Shown in pieces: positions 8,073-16,407 of a DNA stretch of 49,035 nucleotides. Numbering within the stretch: the first letter of the stretch is position 1; every line of letters starts with the position of its first letter. The DNA is taken from positions 1 to 49,035 of the forward strand of contig JAJRQG010000012.1 of the NCBI GenBank assembly GCA_024280395.1. The letters are read 5' to 3'. A program made the translations under genes and the position numbers. A model generated the notes under the pieces. That model was given only the letters and a program-made list of their open reading frames with translations. It was not told the DNA's origin and did no database searches. This stretch comes from Gammaproteobacteria bacterium. Lineage in GTDB: Bacteria > Pseudomonadota > Gammaproteobacteria > Xanthomonadales > Marinicellaceae.

Positions 8073-8813
8073 ATGAAAAAAATACTCACAGTATTATTTT
8101 GCTTAAGTATGTTACCAGCATTAAGTTTTGCTGAAGAAAAAAAACCAACTCTATTGGCAGATGTTTGGTCAATAACACCCAATTATGGGCAAGAGTCAGA
8201 ATTTTACTCTGCTCTCAAAGAACACATTAAATTTCGCAAAGAGAAAAAAGACCCAAGAGAGTGGAATATCTACAACCAAGTTGTAGGCAATGATCTTAAC
8301 ACTTATGTGATAAGAGCTTGTTGCTTTGAATGGGAGGCACAAGATAGTTATATAGAATGGGGACAAAAGGAAGGCGTTAACCAACACTTTAATTCAACAG
8401 TTGGTCAATATGTTGCTCATGCTTCACATAACCTATCTATTTTGGACCAAAAAAACAGTTACTGGTCGGATGATGTCGATGCTAGCTATGTAGGAGTCAC
8501 GAGCTATAAGTTGAAAAATGGTTCTAATAAAAAATTTGATAAAGCACTTGAATCAATTGTTGATATTTTAAAAGACAATAAGTGGCCAAGAAATTTTGCA
8601 TTCTCATATCCTGTAACAGGTGAAACAAATCGCATGACTATCGCCACACCTTATAAAAACTATGCAGACATGGCGCCGCCAGAAGTCAGCATCTTTAAAT
8701 TTGTTTCCGATCATCTGAAATCTGAAAAGAAAGCTCAAAAAATGTTCGATGATTTTTCATCAGGAATAGAATCTAGCAGTTACTACATTTATCAAGAAAA
8801 TACATCTTTGTAA
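8073..8813 (+). CDS. Exported protein with two probable ferredoxin-like (dimeric alpha-beta barrel type) repeats
   Basis: I do not recognise a named family. The 246-residue product has a signal peptide (1-20, cut after ALSFA). Two halves show the same predicted order of strand, helix, strand, strand, helix: VWSITPNYGQESEFYSAL to FEWEAQDSY (about 29-96), and VTSYKLKNGSNKKFDKAL to YKNYADM (about 146-206). That order matches the small ferredoxin-like units of the antibiotic-monooxygenase/NIPSNAP type, here as a tandem fusion. Two adjacent cysteines (ACCFEW) are notable for a periplasmic protein. A strong Shine-Dalgarno (GGGGG) precedes the start. It stands alone, with its own terminator. Confidence 0.75.
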   Translation: MKKILTVLFCLSMLPALSFAEEKKPTLLADVWSITPNYGQESEFYSALKEHIKFRKEKKDPREWNIYNQVVGNDLNTYVIRACCFEWEAQDSYIEWGQKEGVNQHFNSTVGQYVAHASHNLSILDQKNSYWSDDVDASYVGVTSYKLKNGSNKKFDKALESIVDILKDNKWPRNFAFSYPVTGETNRMTIATPYKNYADMAPPEVSIFKFVSDHLKSEKKAQKMFDDFSSGIESSSYYIYQENTSL

Positions 8814-8827
8814 TTCATGTCTTACCT

Positions 8828-8860
8828 AACCCCATAATTGGTCATCAGTTATGGGGTTTT
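8828..8860 (+). terminator. Rho-independent terminator
   Basis: AACCCCATAA (8828-8837) pairs with TTATGGGGTT (8849-8858), followed by a short T run. It lies just after the stop codon of the exported alpha-beta repeat protein. Confidence 0.8.
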
Positions 8861-8905
8861 CTAATATGTTCTTTATCCATCAGGACATATCATCCTATAA
8901 ACAAG

Positions 8906-9049
8906 TCATTTTTTAAGCGCCTTTTCTTCTTCGGCAATTTTTTTCATAAAGAAACGGTAAAACCACACTGCCATTCCTATAATAAATAAAATAACACCCA
9001 AGCTCAAAATACCCACATAGCTATCAAAAACTCTAAAAAACAATTCCAC
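8906..9049 (-). CDS. Small single-pass membrane protein, DUF3149-like
   Basis: A 47-residue frame begins with GTG at 9049. The product has one hydrophobic helix (GILSLGVILFIIGMAVWFY) followed by a basic and then acidic tail, FMKKIAEEEKALKK. Size, topology and the tail resemble the DUF3149 small inner-membrane family of gammaproteobacteria, which has no known function. AGAGAAA upstream could serve as a weak ribosome site. It lies 68 bp downstream of the lysine-pathway fusion gene on the same strand and may be cotranscribed with it. The membrane segment makes it a likely real gene despite the GTG start. Confidence 0.6.
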   Translation of the reverse strand: MELFFRVFDSYVGILSLGVILFIIGMAVWFYRFFMKKIAEEEKALKK

Positions 9050-9117
9050 AATATTTCTCTAATCAATTCCAATGATGTAATTTTACAATAGAAATACCGA
9101 ATATAAATTGATGCTCA

Positions 9118-11652
9118 TCAAGAATCAATAAATATCTCTTGTGCAGGTTCTCTTAAATTGTACCTAGATGCCATCGCATACCCATAAGCCCCTGAATTGG
9201 CAATTAGGAATATATCTCCTGCTTTGGTCATTGGTAATTTTCTATCGACGCCCAAAATATCACCAGTTTCACATATTGGACCAACAACAGTTGCTGTTAT
9301 TTCAACCGCCTCATCCAATCGGGTAAGATTGACTATATTGTGCCATGAGCCATACAATGCAGGTCGGATCAAACTGTTCATTCCTGTTTCTAGGCCAATA
9401 TATCCACTGTTGCCTTTGACCTTAGTTTGTGTCACTTTAGCCAGTAAAATTCCTGCATTGGCGACCAAGAAACGACCCGGCTCCATCCAAAACTGAATGT
9501 TAGAATATTTATTTTTAAAAGAGAGTATAATTTCATCCAGTTTTTGCATGTTTAACCCTTGCTCATGGGGATTTTCAGTGATTCCGTATCCACCACCCAT
9601 ATTGATGATCTCTACATCTTGAAAAATCGCAATTTGATCGGTCAAATACTGAATAATGCGTTGCCAGTTTTGGTGTTCTAAAATACCACTGCCCGCATGT
9701 GCATGTAAGCCTTTAACAATAATATCGTTGGCATCACAAAAAGCTTTCAAATCTTGTAACTCAGAATGGTGAATACCAAATTTAGATTGTTCGCCAGCAG
9801 TACGAACATATCGGTGATGCCCACTGCCATGACCGGGGTCTAATCTCACTAAAATACTTTGCCCTTTAAATACATCGGGATATTGTTCTAGAATAAATTT
9901 ATTATCTATGGTTACATGAAAACCTTTAGCAAATGCCTCTTCGTATTCTTGAATTGCTGCAAAATTGGGAGTAAATAGTACATTGTCCTGTTTTAGATTA
10001 TCAATTGTTTCTTCAATTCTTTTTATTTCACCTGGAGATACCGTTTCTAGCCCTACTCCTTGTTGGTATATGATTTTCAAAACATCTCTATTGGGATTGG
10101 ACTTCATGGCAAAAAATATTTTATCAACACTCGTTAATGATTTTAATAAAACAATCTGCTGAATAATGGTCTTTTGATCATAAACATAACACGGCGACTG
10201 TGCCTGTGCCAACTCTAATAACTCATCGCGACTTGTTTGCCACCAGCTCTCAGGAATATGCTGCTTGTTTGTTTGTTTATTAATCAATTCTTCCCAAGTC
10301 GCTCCAAAACCATATTGGTTGGCATTTTCCGCAATCAAACCATCATGTAAGGCTATCAACAGCTTATCTGCTTGGTCTTCATCTACCACTATACTGGTGT
10401 TCAAATCGTTGGATGATTGTGAAGTTAAGTAAATGCGTTGTTCAGCAAAGTTAGAAATAATGGGAGCAATGACTCCCAATAATGCACGCATTCTATATCC
10501 CACCAAGGTTACCGCTGAACAATTTTTATAAATCGTCACATCACAAAAAACCATTAATGTATTTTTTAAATTTTCTAAAATCTCATCATTGATAATGTTA
10601 TCAGTGGTATCAAGAGAAATGGTGACATTGGTTTGAGCTGTTACCACAATATCAACCGACAAGCCCAGTTTTTCGAAAACAGTAAAGATTTTTCCCATAA
10701 AACCAGCTTGGTGCCACATATTCATAGAGTCCATCGAAACCAAAGTGATTTTGTGCCTAACATTGATTGCCCGAACACGTGGGCTGGTGGATTCATAGCC
10801 CTTTTGTATGACAGTACCCGTGGCTTCCATATCTTTAGAGTTGTAAATATGTAAAGGAATATTATTTTGTTCCGCTGGCAATATACAGCGCGGATGCAGT
10901 ACTTTTCCACCACTGGCAGCAATTTCACGGGCCTCTTCATAACCAATTTTTTCAATCAATCTGGCCGTTGGAACCACATGCGGGTTAGCACTAAATATCC
11001 CATGCACATCTGTCCAAATTTCTATTCTTTTGGCATTTAATGCCACGGCCAAATACGCAGCCGAGGTATCAGATCCTCCACGACCCAAAACGATGGTATT
11101 ACCATCAGAATCCGATGCAATAAAACCTGGCATAATGGCGCAATCTTGGTTTAATGTTGCAGATTTGATGCTGCATTTTGCTGATAATATTCTACTTTCT
11201 TGTGAACGATCATCATCAGCGCGACTAATAAAGATTTCCTTGGGGTTAAGTTGCTCAACCTTCAAATATTGCGATAAAAATGCAAAAGCAACATTGTTAG
11301 TCATGGTTTCACCAAAACTTAAAATTTTGGCAACGTCATAAGCTGACAATATTTTTCGTTCAGAAAATGAAAGCAATTGTTCAATTGTGCTTTCATTATC
11401 AAAGGAAATTTTCAGTTCATTACTTAATGCTTGAATAGAATCATTGATTTCCTTAACCAGAGTTTTATCTTGAGTAGCTGCAAACATTTCAAGTAAATTG
11501 GTTATGCCTGATTTGGCAGAATGAACAATGACCACTGAAAACCCTTGGTTTAAACGCAGGTTTACAATCGTAAGGATTTGTTTCCAGCGTTCAAGATTTG
11601 ATACACTGGTACCGCCAAATTTTAAAATAACTATAGGTTTAATATCGCTCAT
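9118..11652 (-). CDS. lysAC: Bifunctional aspartate kinase / diaminopimelate decarboxylase
   Basis: The 844-residue protein fuses the first and last enzymes of lysine synthesis. Residues 7-290 are the aspartokinase domain (KFGGTS at 11-16, GRGGSDTSAAY at 190-200, WTDVHGIFSANP at 213-224). ACT-type regulatory repeats follow at about 300-445, and a linker runs to about 475. The PLP-dependent decarboxylase fills 480-840: Lys517 in FFAMKSNPN is the expected PLP lysine, with HAHAGSG (650-656), MGGGYG (685-690), EPGRF (724-728) and the active-site CETGD (794-798). Both halves look complete. The same fusion is known in Xanthomonadales and a few other gammaproteobacteria. Feedback by lysine through the ACT region is likely. 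The gene is divergent from the LonB-like gene, with 83 bp between. Confidence 0.95.
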   Translation of the reverse strand: MSDIKPIVILKFGGTSVSNLERWKQILTIVNLRLNQGFSVVIVHSAKSGITNLLEMFAATQDKTLVKEINDSIQALSNELKISFDNESTIEQLLSFSERKILSAYDVAKILSFGETMTNNVAFAFLSQYLKVEQLNPKEIFISRADDDRSQESRILSAKCSIKSATLNQDCAIMPGFIASDSDGNTIVLGRGGSDTSAAYLAVALNAKRIEIWTDVHGIFSANPHVVPTARLIEKIGYEEAREIAASGGKVLHPRCILPAEQNNIPLHIYNSKDMEATGTVIQKGYESTSPRVRAINVRHKITLVSMDSMNMWHQAGFMGKIFTVFEKLGLSVDIVVTAQTNVTISLDTTDNIINDEILENLKNTLMVFCDVTIYKNCSAVTLVGYRMRALLGVIAPIISNFAEQRIYLTSQSSNDLNTSIVVDEDQADKLLIALHDGLIAENANQYGFGATWEELINKQTNKQHIPESWWQTSRDELLELAQAQSPCYVYDQKTIIQQIVLLKSLTSVDKIFFAMKSNPNRDVLKIIYQQGVGLETVSPGEIKRIEETIDNLKQDNVLFTPNFAAIQEYEEAFAKGFHVTIDNKFILEQYPDVFKGQSILVRLDPGHGSGHHRYVRTAGEQSKFGIHHSELQDLKAFCDANDIIVKGLHAHAGSGILEHQNWQRIIQYLTDQIAIFQDVEIINMGGGYGITENPHEQGLNMQKLDEIILSFKNKYSNIQFWMEPGRFLVANAGILLAKVTQTKVKGNSGYIGLETGMNSLIRPALYGSWHNIVNLTRLDEAVEITATVVGPICETGDILGVDRKLPMTKAGDIFLIANSGAYGYAMASRYNLREPAQEIFIDS

Positions 11653-11735
11653 ACTATTCCAAAAATATTGTTTCTTTTAATGATTTTTTGAATGTATAAT
11701 CAGTAAACGACTTATGCAAGACAATTAAAACAATT

Positions 11736-14120
11736 ATGAAGAATGAAACCATAAACAACACAAAACTCAATTGGCAACAGGTCAGATGGAACTGTGATGT
11801 CAAAGAATTGACATTTCAAACCACCCAAGATGTTCAACCAGTAACCGACATTATTGGGCAGGATGAAGCCCTAGAAGCATTGGAATATTCGATTGAAAGT
11901 CGTGCCTTTGGACAAAATGCCTATATTAGAGGGCTAAATGGTACGGGTAGATTAACCATGATTTGTAATTTTCTGCATAAAAGAAAACATCAAATGTATA
12001 CCAAACATGACCAATGTTATGTGGCCAATTTTTTACAACCAGACCGGCCCAGACTCATCACTTTAAAAGCAGGAGAAGCCATCTATTTCAAACGCTGGAT
12101 GAAAAAATTTTCGGATTATGTCACCAAAGATTTAAACAACCAATTAGAGTCTGACTCTGTAAAAAATAAAAAAGCTTTAATTGAAGAAAAAACCCAAGAA
12201 TCTGTTAAAACTTTATCCAAACCTTTTGAAAAAGAACTGGCAGATAATCAATTGATTCTAGTCAATTATAAAACCGACAACGGTATGCAAGCCGTTATTT
12301 CACCATTGATAGACGACAAACCCGTCAACCCGGAACAATGGCAAGAGTTGATAAACGAAGAAAAAATTAACGAAGAAAAACAACAACAAGTCCAAGATGA
12401 CATAGTTAAGTTTAATAACAAATTACAAGATATGATGAAACAAATCAATCATATTAAAGCCCAACAAACCGAGGAAACTCAGGAACTCATTGAAAAAAAG
12501 GCCCGACAGTTACTCCATGCACAATCTGCAGCCATCCTAAAAAGATTTCACACCGATGGCGTACAAGAATATTTAAATGATGTCGCTGAAGATGTGATTG
12601 AGCAGTTTTTCTATTCACAAAAAGAACAATTTTACCCGCACCTTAGGTACAACGTTAACATCTTGGTTTCTCATAAGAAAAATACCGATTGCCCGATTAT
12701 TGTTGAACGCGTACCAACACTGGCGAAATTGTTAGGGACAATTGAATCTAAGTGGGGAGAAAAAGGTCCTGAATTATCTGATCACATGAGTATCACTGCT
12801 GGTACATTACTGCGGGCAGATGGAGGTTTCTTGATTCTTGATGCCAGGGAAATTATATCAGAAACAGGCGCGTGGAAAATCTTAACCCGCACCCTAAAAA
12901 ATAGATTATTAGAAATAGTGCCTGCCGAAATGGCCTGGCCTTTCTCACAACCCACTCTTAAACCAGAACCGATACCCGTGAATGTTAGGGTAATTTTATT
13001 GGGAGATGCGAACACATATTATATGTTGGACAATCATGATCCTGATTTTCCAGAATTGTTCAAAGTTTTAGTTGATTTCGATACAGAAATTGCACGAACA
13101 GAAAAAAATTATCACAATTATGCAGCAGTTCTTTCTCGATTGGTCGCTGATGAGGACTTATTACACTTTGATAAAACAGGAGTTGCTGCATTAATCGAGC
13201 ATGGCGCAAGAATATGCGCCCGCAAAGACAAATTAACAACCAACTTTCCACGGGTCGCTGATTTGGCCCGTGAAGGACACTACTTGGCAAATAAAGCCAA
13301 AGCAAAAACAATCACTGGACAACACGTCAACGATGCCATCATGCGAACCAAATCTCGTGGTGGCTTACCTTCAAAGAAATTCCAAGAAATGCTATCCAAC
13401 GGAACAATTAACGTATTCACAAACGGTGAACAAATCGGTGAAATCAATGGGTTAGCAGTTATTCATGCAGGCCCTGTGGTTTATGGCTTTCCTTCTCGCA
13501 TCACGGCAACAGTTGCGCCAGGGCGAGCAGGTGTAATCAATATTGAAGGAAGGGCCGATATGTCTGGTTCCATTCACACCAAAGGATTTGCTATTTTGGG
13601 TGGATTATTGAGACACGTACTGCCAACCAATCATCCTCTAACCTTTAGTGCTTCCATTGCTTTTGAGCAATCTTATGGTGGCATTGACGGTGATTCAGCA
13701 TCAGGTGCAGAGTTTTGTTGCCTAATCTCAGCCATGACCAATATTCCTATCAGTCAAGAATACGCCATGACAGGAGCAATTGACCAACACGGTCGTTTAC
13801 AAGCCATTGGTGGCGTTAATGAAAAAATTGAAGGATTCTTCGATACCTGCAAAGCCCAAGGTTTTACTGGCACCCAAGGGGTGATAATCCCAGAATCCAA
13901 TGCTGGAGATCTAATGTTGCGAGCCGATGTGCAACAAGCCGTAAAAGTTGGACAGTTCTCCGTACACGCAGTTAGTCAAGTCGCCCAAGCCCTAGAAATC
14001 TTGTGTAAACAACCTACGGGAATACTTATCAATGGCGAATACCCAGAAAACAGTATACTATTCAAAGCCATGGAAAAATCGAACTTATTTTGGAAAAATA
14101 CAAACGGCAAGAGTGAGTAG
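11736..14120 (+). CDS. LonB/YcbZ-type Lon-like protease
   Basis: The 794-residue protein has an N-terminal AAA-type region, a helical insert rich in Gln and Lys (about 130-275) and a C-terminal Lon protease domain. The catalytic dyad is visible: Ser654 in IDGDSASGAEF and Lys697 in IGGVNEKIEGFF, 43 residues apart as in E. coli Lon (679/722). It lacks the Lon substrate-binding N-domain, like E. coli YcbZ. The Walker A stretch at 66-72 is GLNGTGR, with Arg72 where a Lys is expected, and the Walker B-like strand is GGFLILDA, so ATP hydrolysis may be weak or absent. It is followed after three bases by the OsmC gene. Confidence 0.9.
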   Translation: MKNETINNTKLNWQQVRWNCDVKELTFQTTQDVQPVTDIIGQDEALEALEYSIESRAFGQNAYIRGLNGTGRLTMICNFLHKRKHQMYTKHDQCYVANFLQPDRPRLITLKAGEAIYFKRWMKKFSDYVTKDLNNQLESDSVKNKKALIEEKTQESVKTLSKPFEKELADNQLILVNYKTDNGMQAVISPLIDDKPVNPEQWQELINEEKINEEKQQQVQDDIVKFNNKLQDMMKQINHIKAQQTEETQELIEKKARQLLHAQSAAILKRFHTDGVQEYLNDVAEDVIEQFFYSQKEQFYPHLRYNVNILVSHKKNTDCPIIVERVPTLAKLLGTIESKWGEKGPELSDHMSITAGTLLRADGGFLILDAREIISETGAWKILTRTLKNRLLEIVPAEMAWPFSQPTLKPEPIPVNVRVILLGDANTYYMLDNHDPDFPELFKVLVDFDTEIARTEKNYHNYAAVLSRLVADEDLLHFDKTGVAALIEHGARICARKDKLTTNFPRVADLAREGHYLANKAKAKTITGQHVNDAIMRTKSRGGLPSKKFQEMLSNGTINVFTNGEQIGEINGLAVIHAGPVVYGFPSRITATVAPGRAGVINIEGRADMSGSIHTKGFAILGGLLRHVLPTNHPLTFSASIAFEQSYGGIDGDSASGAEFCCLISAMTNIPISQEYAMTGAIDQHGRLQAIGGVNEKIEGFFDTCKAQGFTGTQGVIIPESNAGDLMLRADVQQAVKVGQFSVHAVSQVAQALEILCKQPTGILINGEYPENSILFKAMEKSNLFWKNTNGKSE

Positions 14121-14123
14121 AAA

Positions 14124-14534
14124 ATGACAACATCATCAGTAAAATATCAAGGCCAATTAAGAACCTCAATGGTTCACCTTCAATCCAATAGCGAAGTAAT
14201 CACCGACGCGCCAGTAGATAACCATGGCAAAGGTGAAGCCTTTTCGCCTACAGACCTAGTGGCAACAGCTTTGTCGAGTTGCATGATGACGATTATGGGG
14301 ATAAAAGCCAATGATTTGGGGGTTGATATTGCGGGTACTTCTGCAACTATCAAAAAGCACATGAGTGTAACTCCAAGACGCATCAGTGAAATTGAAATGG
14401 TGATTACACTCAATCAAAACTTTGATAGCAGAACCAAGAAACTATTAGAAGCTGCTGCCCTAACCTGCCCTGTGGCTCAAAGTTTACACCCAAAAACCAA
14501 ACAGGTAGTAGAATTTATATATCCAAAAGAATAA
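14124..14534 (+). CDS. OsmC/Ohr-family protein
   Basis: The 136-residue protein has the two conserved cysteines of the OsmC fold: Cys53 in ALSSCMMTIMG and Cys115 in ALTCPVAQSLHP. Members reduce organic hydroperoxides with these thiols. The sequence is closer to the general OsmC-like branch than to the classic Ohr type. The start is three bases after the stop of the LonB-like gene, so the two are probably one transcript, combining a protease and a peroxide-handling enzyme under a stress theme. Confidence 0.9.
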   Translation: MTTSSVKYQGQLRTSMVHLQSNSEVITDAPVDNHGKGEAFSPTDLVATALSSCMMTIMGIKANDLGVDIAGTSATIKKHMSVTPRRISEIEMVITLNQNFDSRTKKLLEAAALTCPVAQSLHPKTKQVVEFIYPKE

Positions 14535-14600
14535 TTTATTTGTCCTAAATTTTTAAGAATATTGTATGTAGTTGTATGTTTACACAATTCGAGACTAAAA

Positions 14601-15455
14601 ATGCCCCTATATTACAAAAAACATCTATTATTCCTTTTGATTATCGTAAGTGCAAATAAATCCTATGGAGAAGTCAATGCCTTCCCTACAATACTGGCTG
14701 TGCAAAAACCCGTTCTTCACTTAAGCTTTGATGATGGAACAGGTTCTGATTTGGCATTAGATACATCGGTTAATATGAATGATGGCACATTAACAAATAT
14801 GGATTCAGCTACTGACTGGGTAATCGGTGTTGCAGGAATGGCCATTGATACAGATGGTGCAAATGATTATGTGAGTGTTGCAGATGATACCAGTTTAGAT
14901 TTTGGTACAAGTGATTTTACAGTATCTTATTGGTTTTATAAATATTCGACTACCAGCTCATATAGCTATGGTGTAAACAAATGGTCAACCGGAGCAAATC
15001 CCGGTAACAATGAATGGACCTTAAGCCCAGCAACTGGATTTCCTCAGGTGCACAAAGCCGCTTTTGTAATTGAAATTGGTTCTACGGCTTATGGTATTGG
15101 CGATCCAAACACCTTCACACTGAATGCTTGGCACCATTTGGTAGGTGTTCGTCAAGCCGAAAAAATTTCTTTGTACGTTGATGGTGTATTGGTAAACACC
15201 AGAAACGATATTCCTGTCAATGCTTCTATCAATAATGTTGGCAGGGAGTTAAGGATTGGCCAGAATCAAAATACATCTGCTTTATTCCCAATGGCTGGCA
15301 TGTTTGATGATCTGCAAATTTACCGATTGGCCGCAACTGATGGTGATGTAACAATTGGAAATAACGCCACCGGAGACATTGCAATTCTGTTTAATAATCC
15401 TGGCATGGAATTGCCTTTTGAAGAAGCTATATTCAAAAATAGTTTTGAAAATTAA
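14601..15455 (+). CDS. Exported LamG-fold (concanavalin-like) protein with GFE-like tail
   Basis: Starting at the ATG at 14601, preceded by GAG at a good distance, gives a 284-residue product with a signal peptide (KKHLLFLLIIVSANKSYG). An in-frame ATG at 14562 exists but would put 13 extra residues before it. The domain runs from LHLSFDDGTGSDLALDTS through NDYVSVADDTSLDFGTSDFT and WHHLVGVRQ to the strand SLYVDGVLVNT, the classic LamG/concanavalin A-like sandwich that binds carbohydrate or protein. The C-terminus, EEAIFKNSFEN, is a variant of the GFE tail seen on other exported proteins here. It converges on the MBL gene with only seven bases between and no terminator. Confidence 0.85.
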   Translation: MPLYYKKHLLFLLIIVSANKSYGEVNAFPTILAVQKPVLHLSFDDGTGSDLALDTSVNMNDGTLTNMDSATDWVIGVAGMAIDTDGANDYVSVADDTSLDFGTSDFTVSYWFYKYSTTSSYSYGVNKWSTGANPGNNEWTLSPATGFPQVHKAAFVIEIGSTAYGIGDPNTFTLNAWHHLVGVRQAEKISLYVDGVLVNTRNDIPVNASINNVGRELRIGQNQNTSALFPMAGMFDDLQIYRLAATDGDVTIGNNATGDIAILFNNPGMELPFEEAIFKNSFEN

Positions 15456-15462
15456 ATGGTAT

Positions 15463-16407
15463 TCATTTATCCAAAAGAATAACATTTGTCGAAAAAACAT
15501 CCAAATCATCGGCAAAAATGACGGTTCCTGAATAATTTTTCTTTATTTCATCTAAAGTCTGCTGTTCTTTGCCCAAAGTTCGGTTCATTCGATGTGACAG
15601 TATCAATTTTTTTGTGTTGATATGTTTGGCAATTTCACCAATCTGTGTGGGTGTCATGTGCAGTGATTTGGCTACACGACCCGCATTTTCTGGTACTGCA
15701 TTGTGAGCCACAAATAAGTCTGTATTTTTCAGTTCAAGGTTCTCAAACCCTTGGCCATTTGTATCACCACTAAAAACAAGGGTTTCTCCACAAGATTGAA
15801 TAATATAGGCAAACGCAGGTATTGGACCATGTTTTACTTTGTGAGCAAATATAGTCAGGCCATCTTTTTTGAATATCATTTGTGTCTTTTCAACATTTTT
15901 GATGTTATTAGAAACCAATTTATAATCACTGTTTTGTTCTACATCTACCATATCAGATAAATACTTGAATGCTCCTTTGTTTTTATCAAATAATGCGGCA
16001 ACAAATTCTGTCATCGAGGGCATTGTTTCATTGCCATAAGGCCCAAAAACAGGCAGATTTGAGTTTCTATCACCAAACCATGAGGCTTTCACCAATGCAG
16101 ATAAATCATTGCTATGATCAGCATGAAAGTGAGTGAATAAGATGACTTCCAAATCTTCCCAATGGGCATTTGATTGTCCATAACGCAAAGCTGATCCTCC
16201 ACCAGCATCAATCAGAACAATTGCCTTATCGTTTTGCCAAACCAAATAAGCTGAAGAGGCTCGATCGGTGGTTAATTCAGGACCACCCGACCCCAAAACT
16301 TGCACTTTCAAATGTTGATTTTCGCACAACTCAATGGTTTCGTGGGCCAAACAAACAGACAGATTAATCCCTAGCAATAATATTACAATAAAAATACTTT
16401 GCTTCAT
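15463..16407 (-). CDS. Exported MBL-fold metallo-hydrolase
   Basis: The 314-residue protein has a signal peptide (about 1-21, LSVCLA) and a metallo-beta-lactamase fold with the zinc motif THFHADHSND (His93, His95, Asp97, His98). Further metal-site elements are KHGPIPAFAY, FSGDTNG and SHRMNR. The architecture is nearest to the ribonuclease Z/arylsulfatase-like branch of MBL enzymes. The signal peptide points to a periplasmic hydrolase rather than tRNA maturation. Its ATG overlaps the stop of the DUF1631 gene by four bases, so the two are translationally coupled. The substrate cannot be read from the sequence. Confidence 0.88.
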   Translation of the reverse strand: MKQSIFIVILLLGINLSVCLAHETIELCENQHLKVQVLGSGGPELTTDRASSAYLVWQNDKAIVLIDAGGGSALRYGQSNAHWEDLEVILFTHFHADHSNDLSALVKASWFGDRNSNLPVFGPYGNETMPSMTEFVAALFDKNKGAFKYLSDMVDVEQNSDYKLVSNNIKNVEKTQMIFKKDGLTIFAHKVKHGPIPAFAYIIQSCGETLVFSGDTNGQGFENLELKNTDLFVAHNAVPENAGRVAKSLHMTPTQIGEIAKHINTKKLILSHRMNRTLGKEQQTLDEIKKNYSGTVIFADDLDVFSTNVILLDK

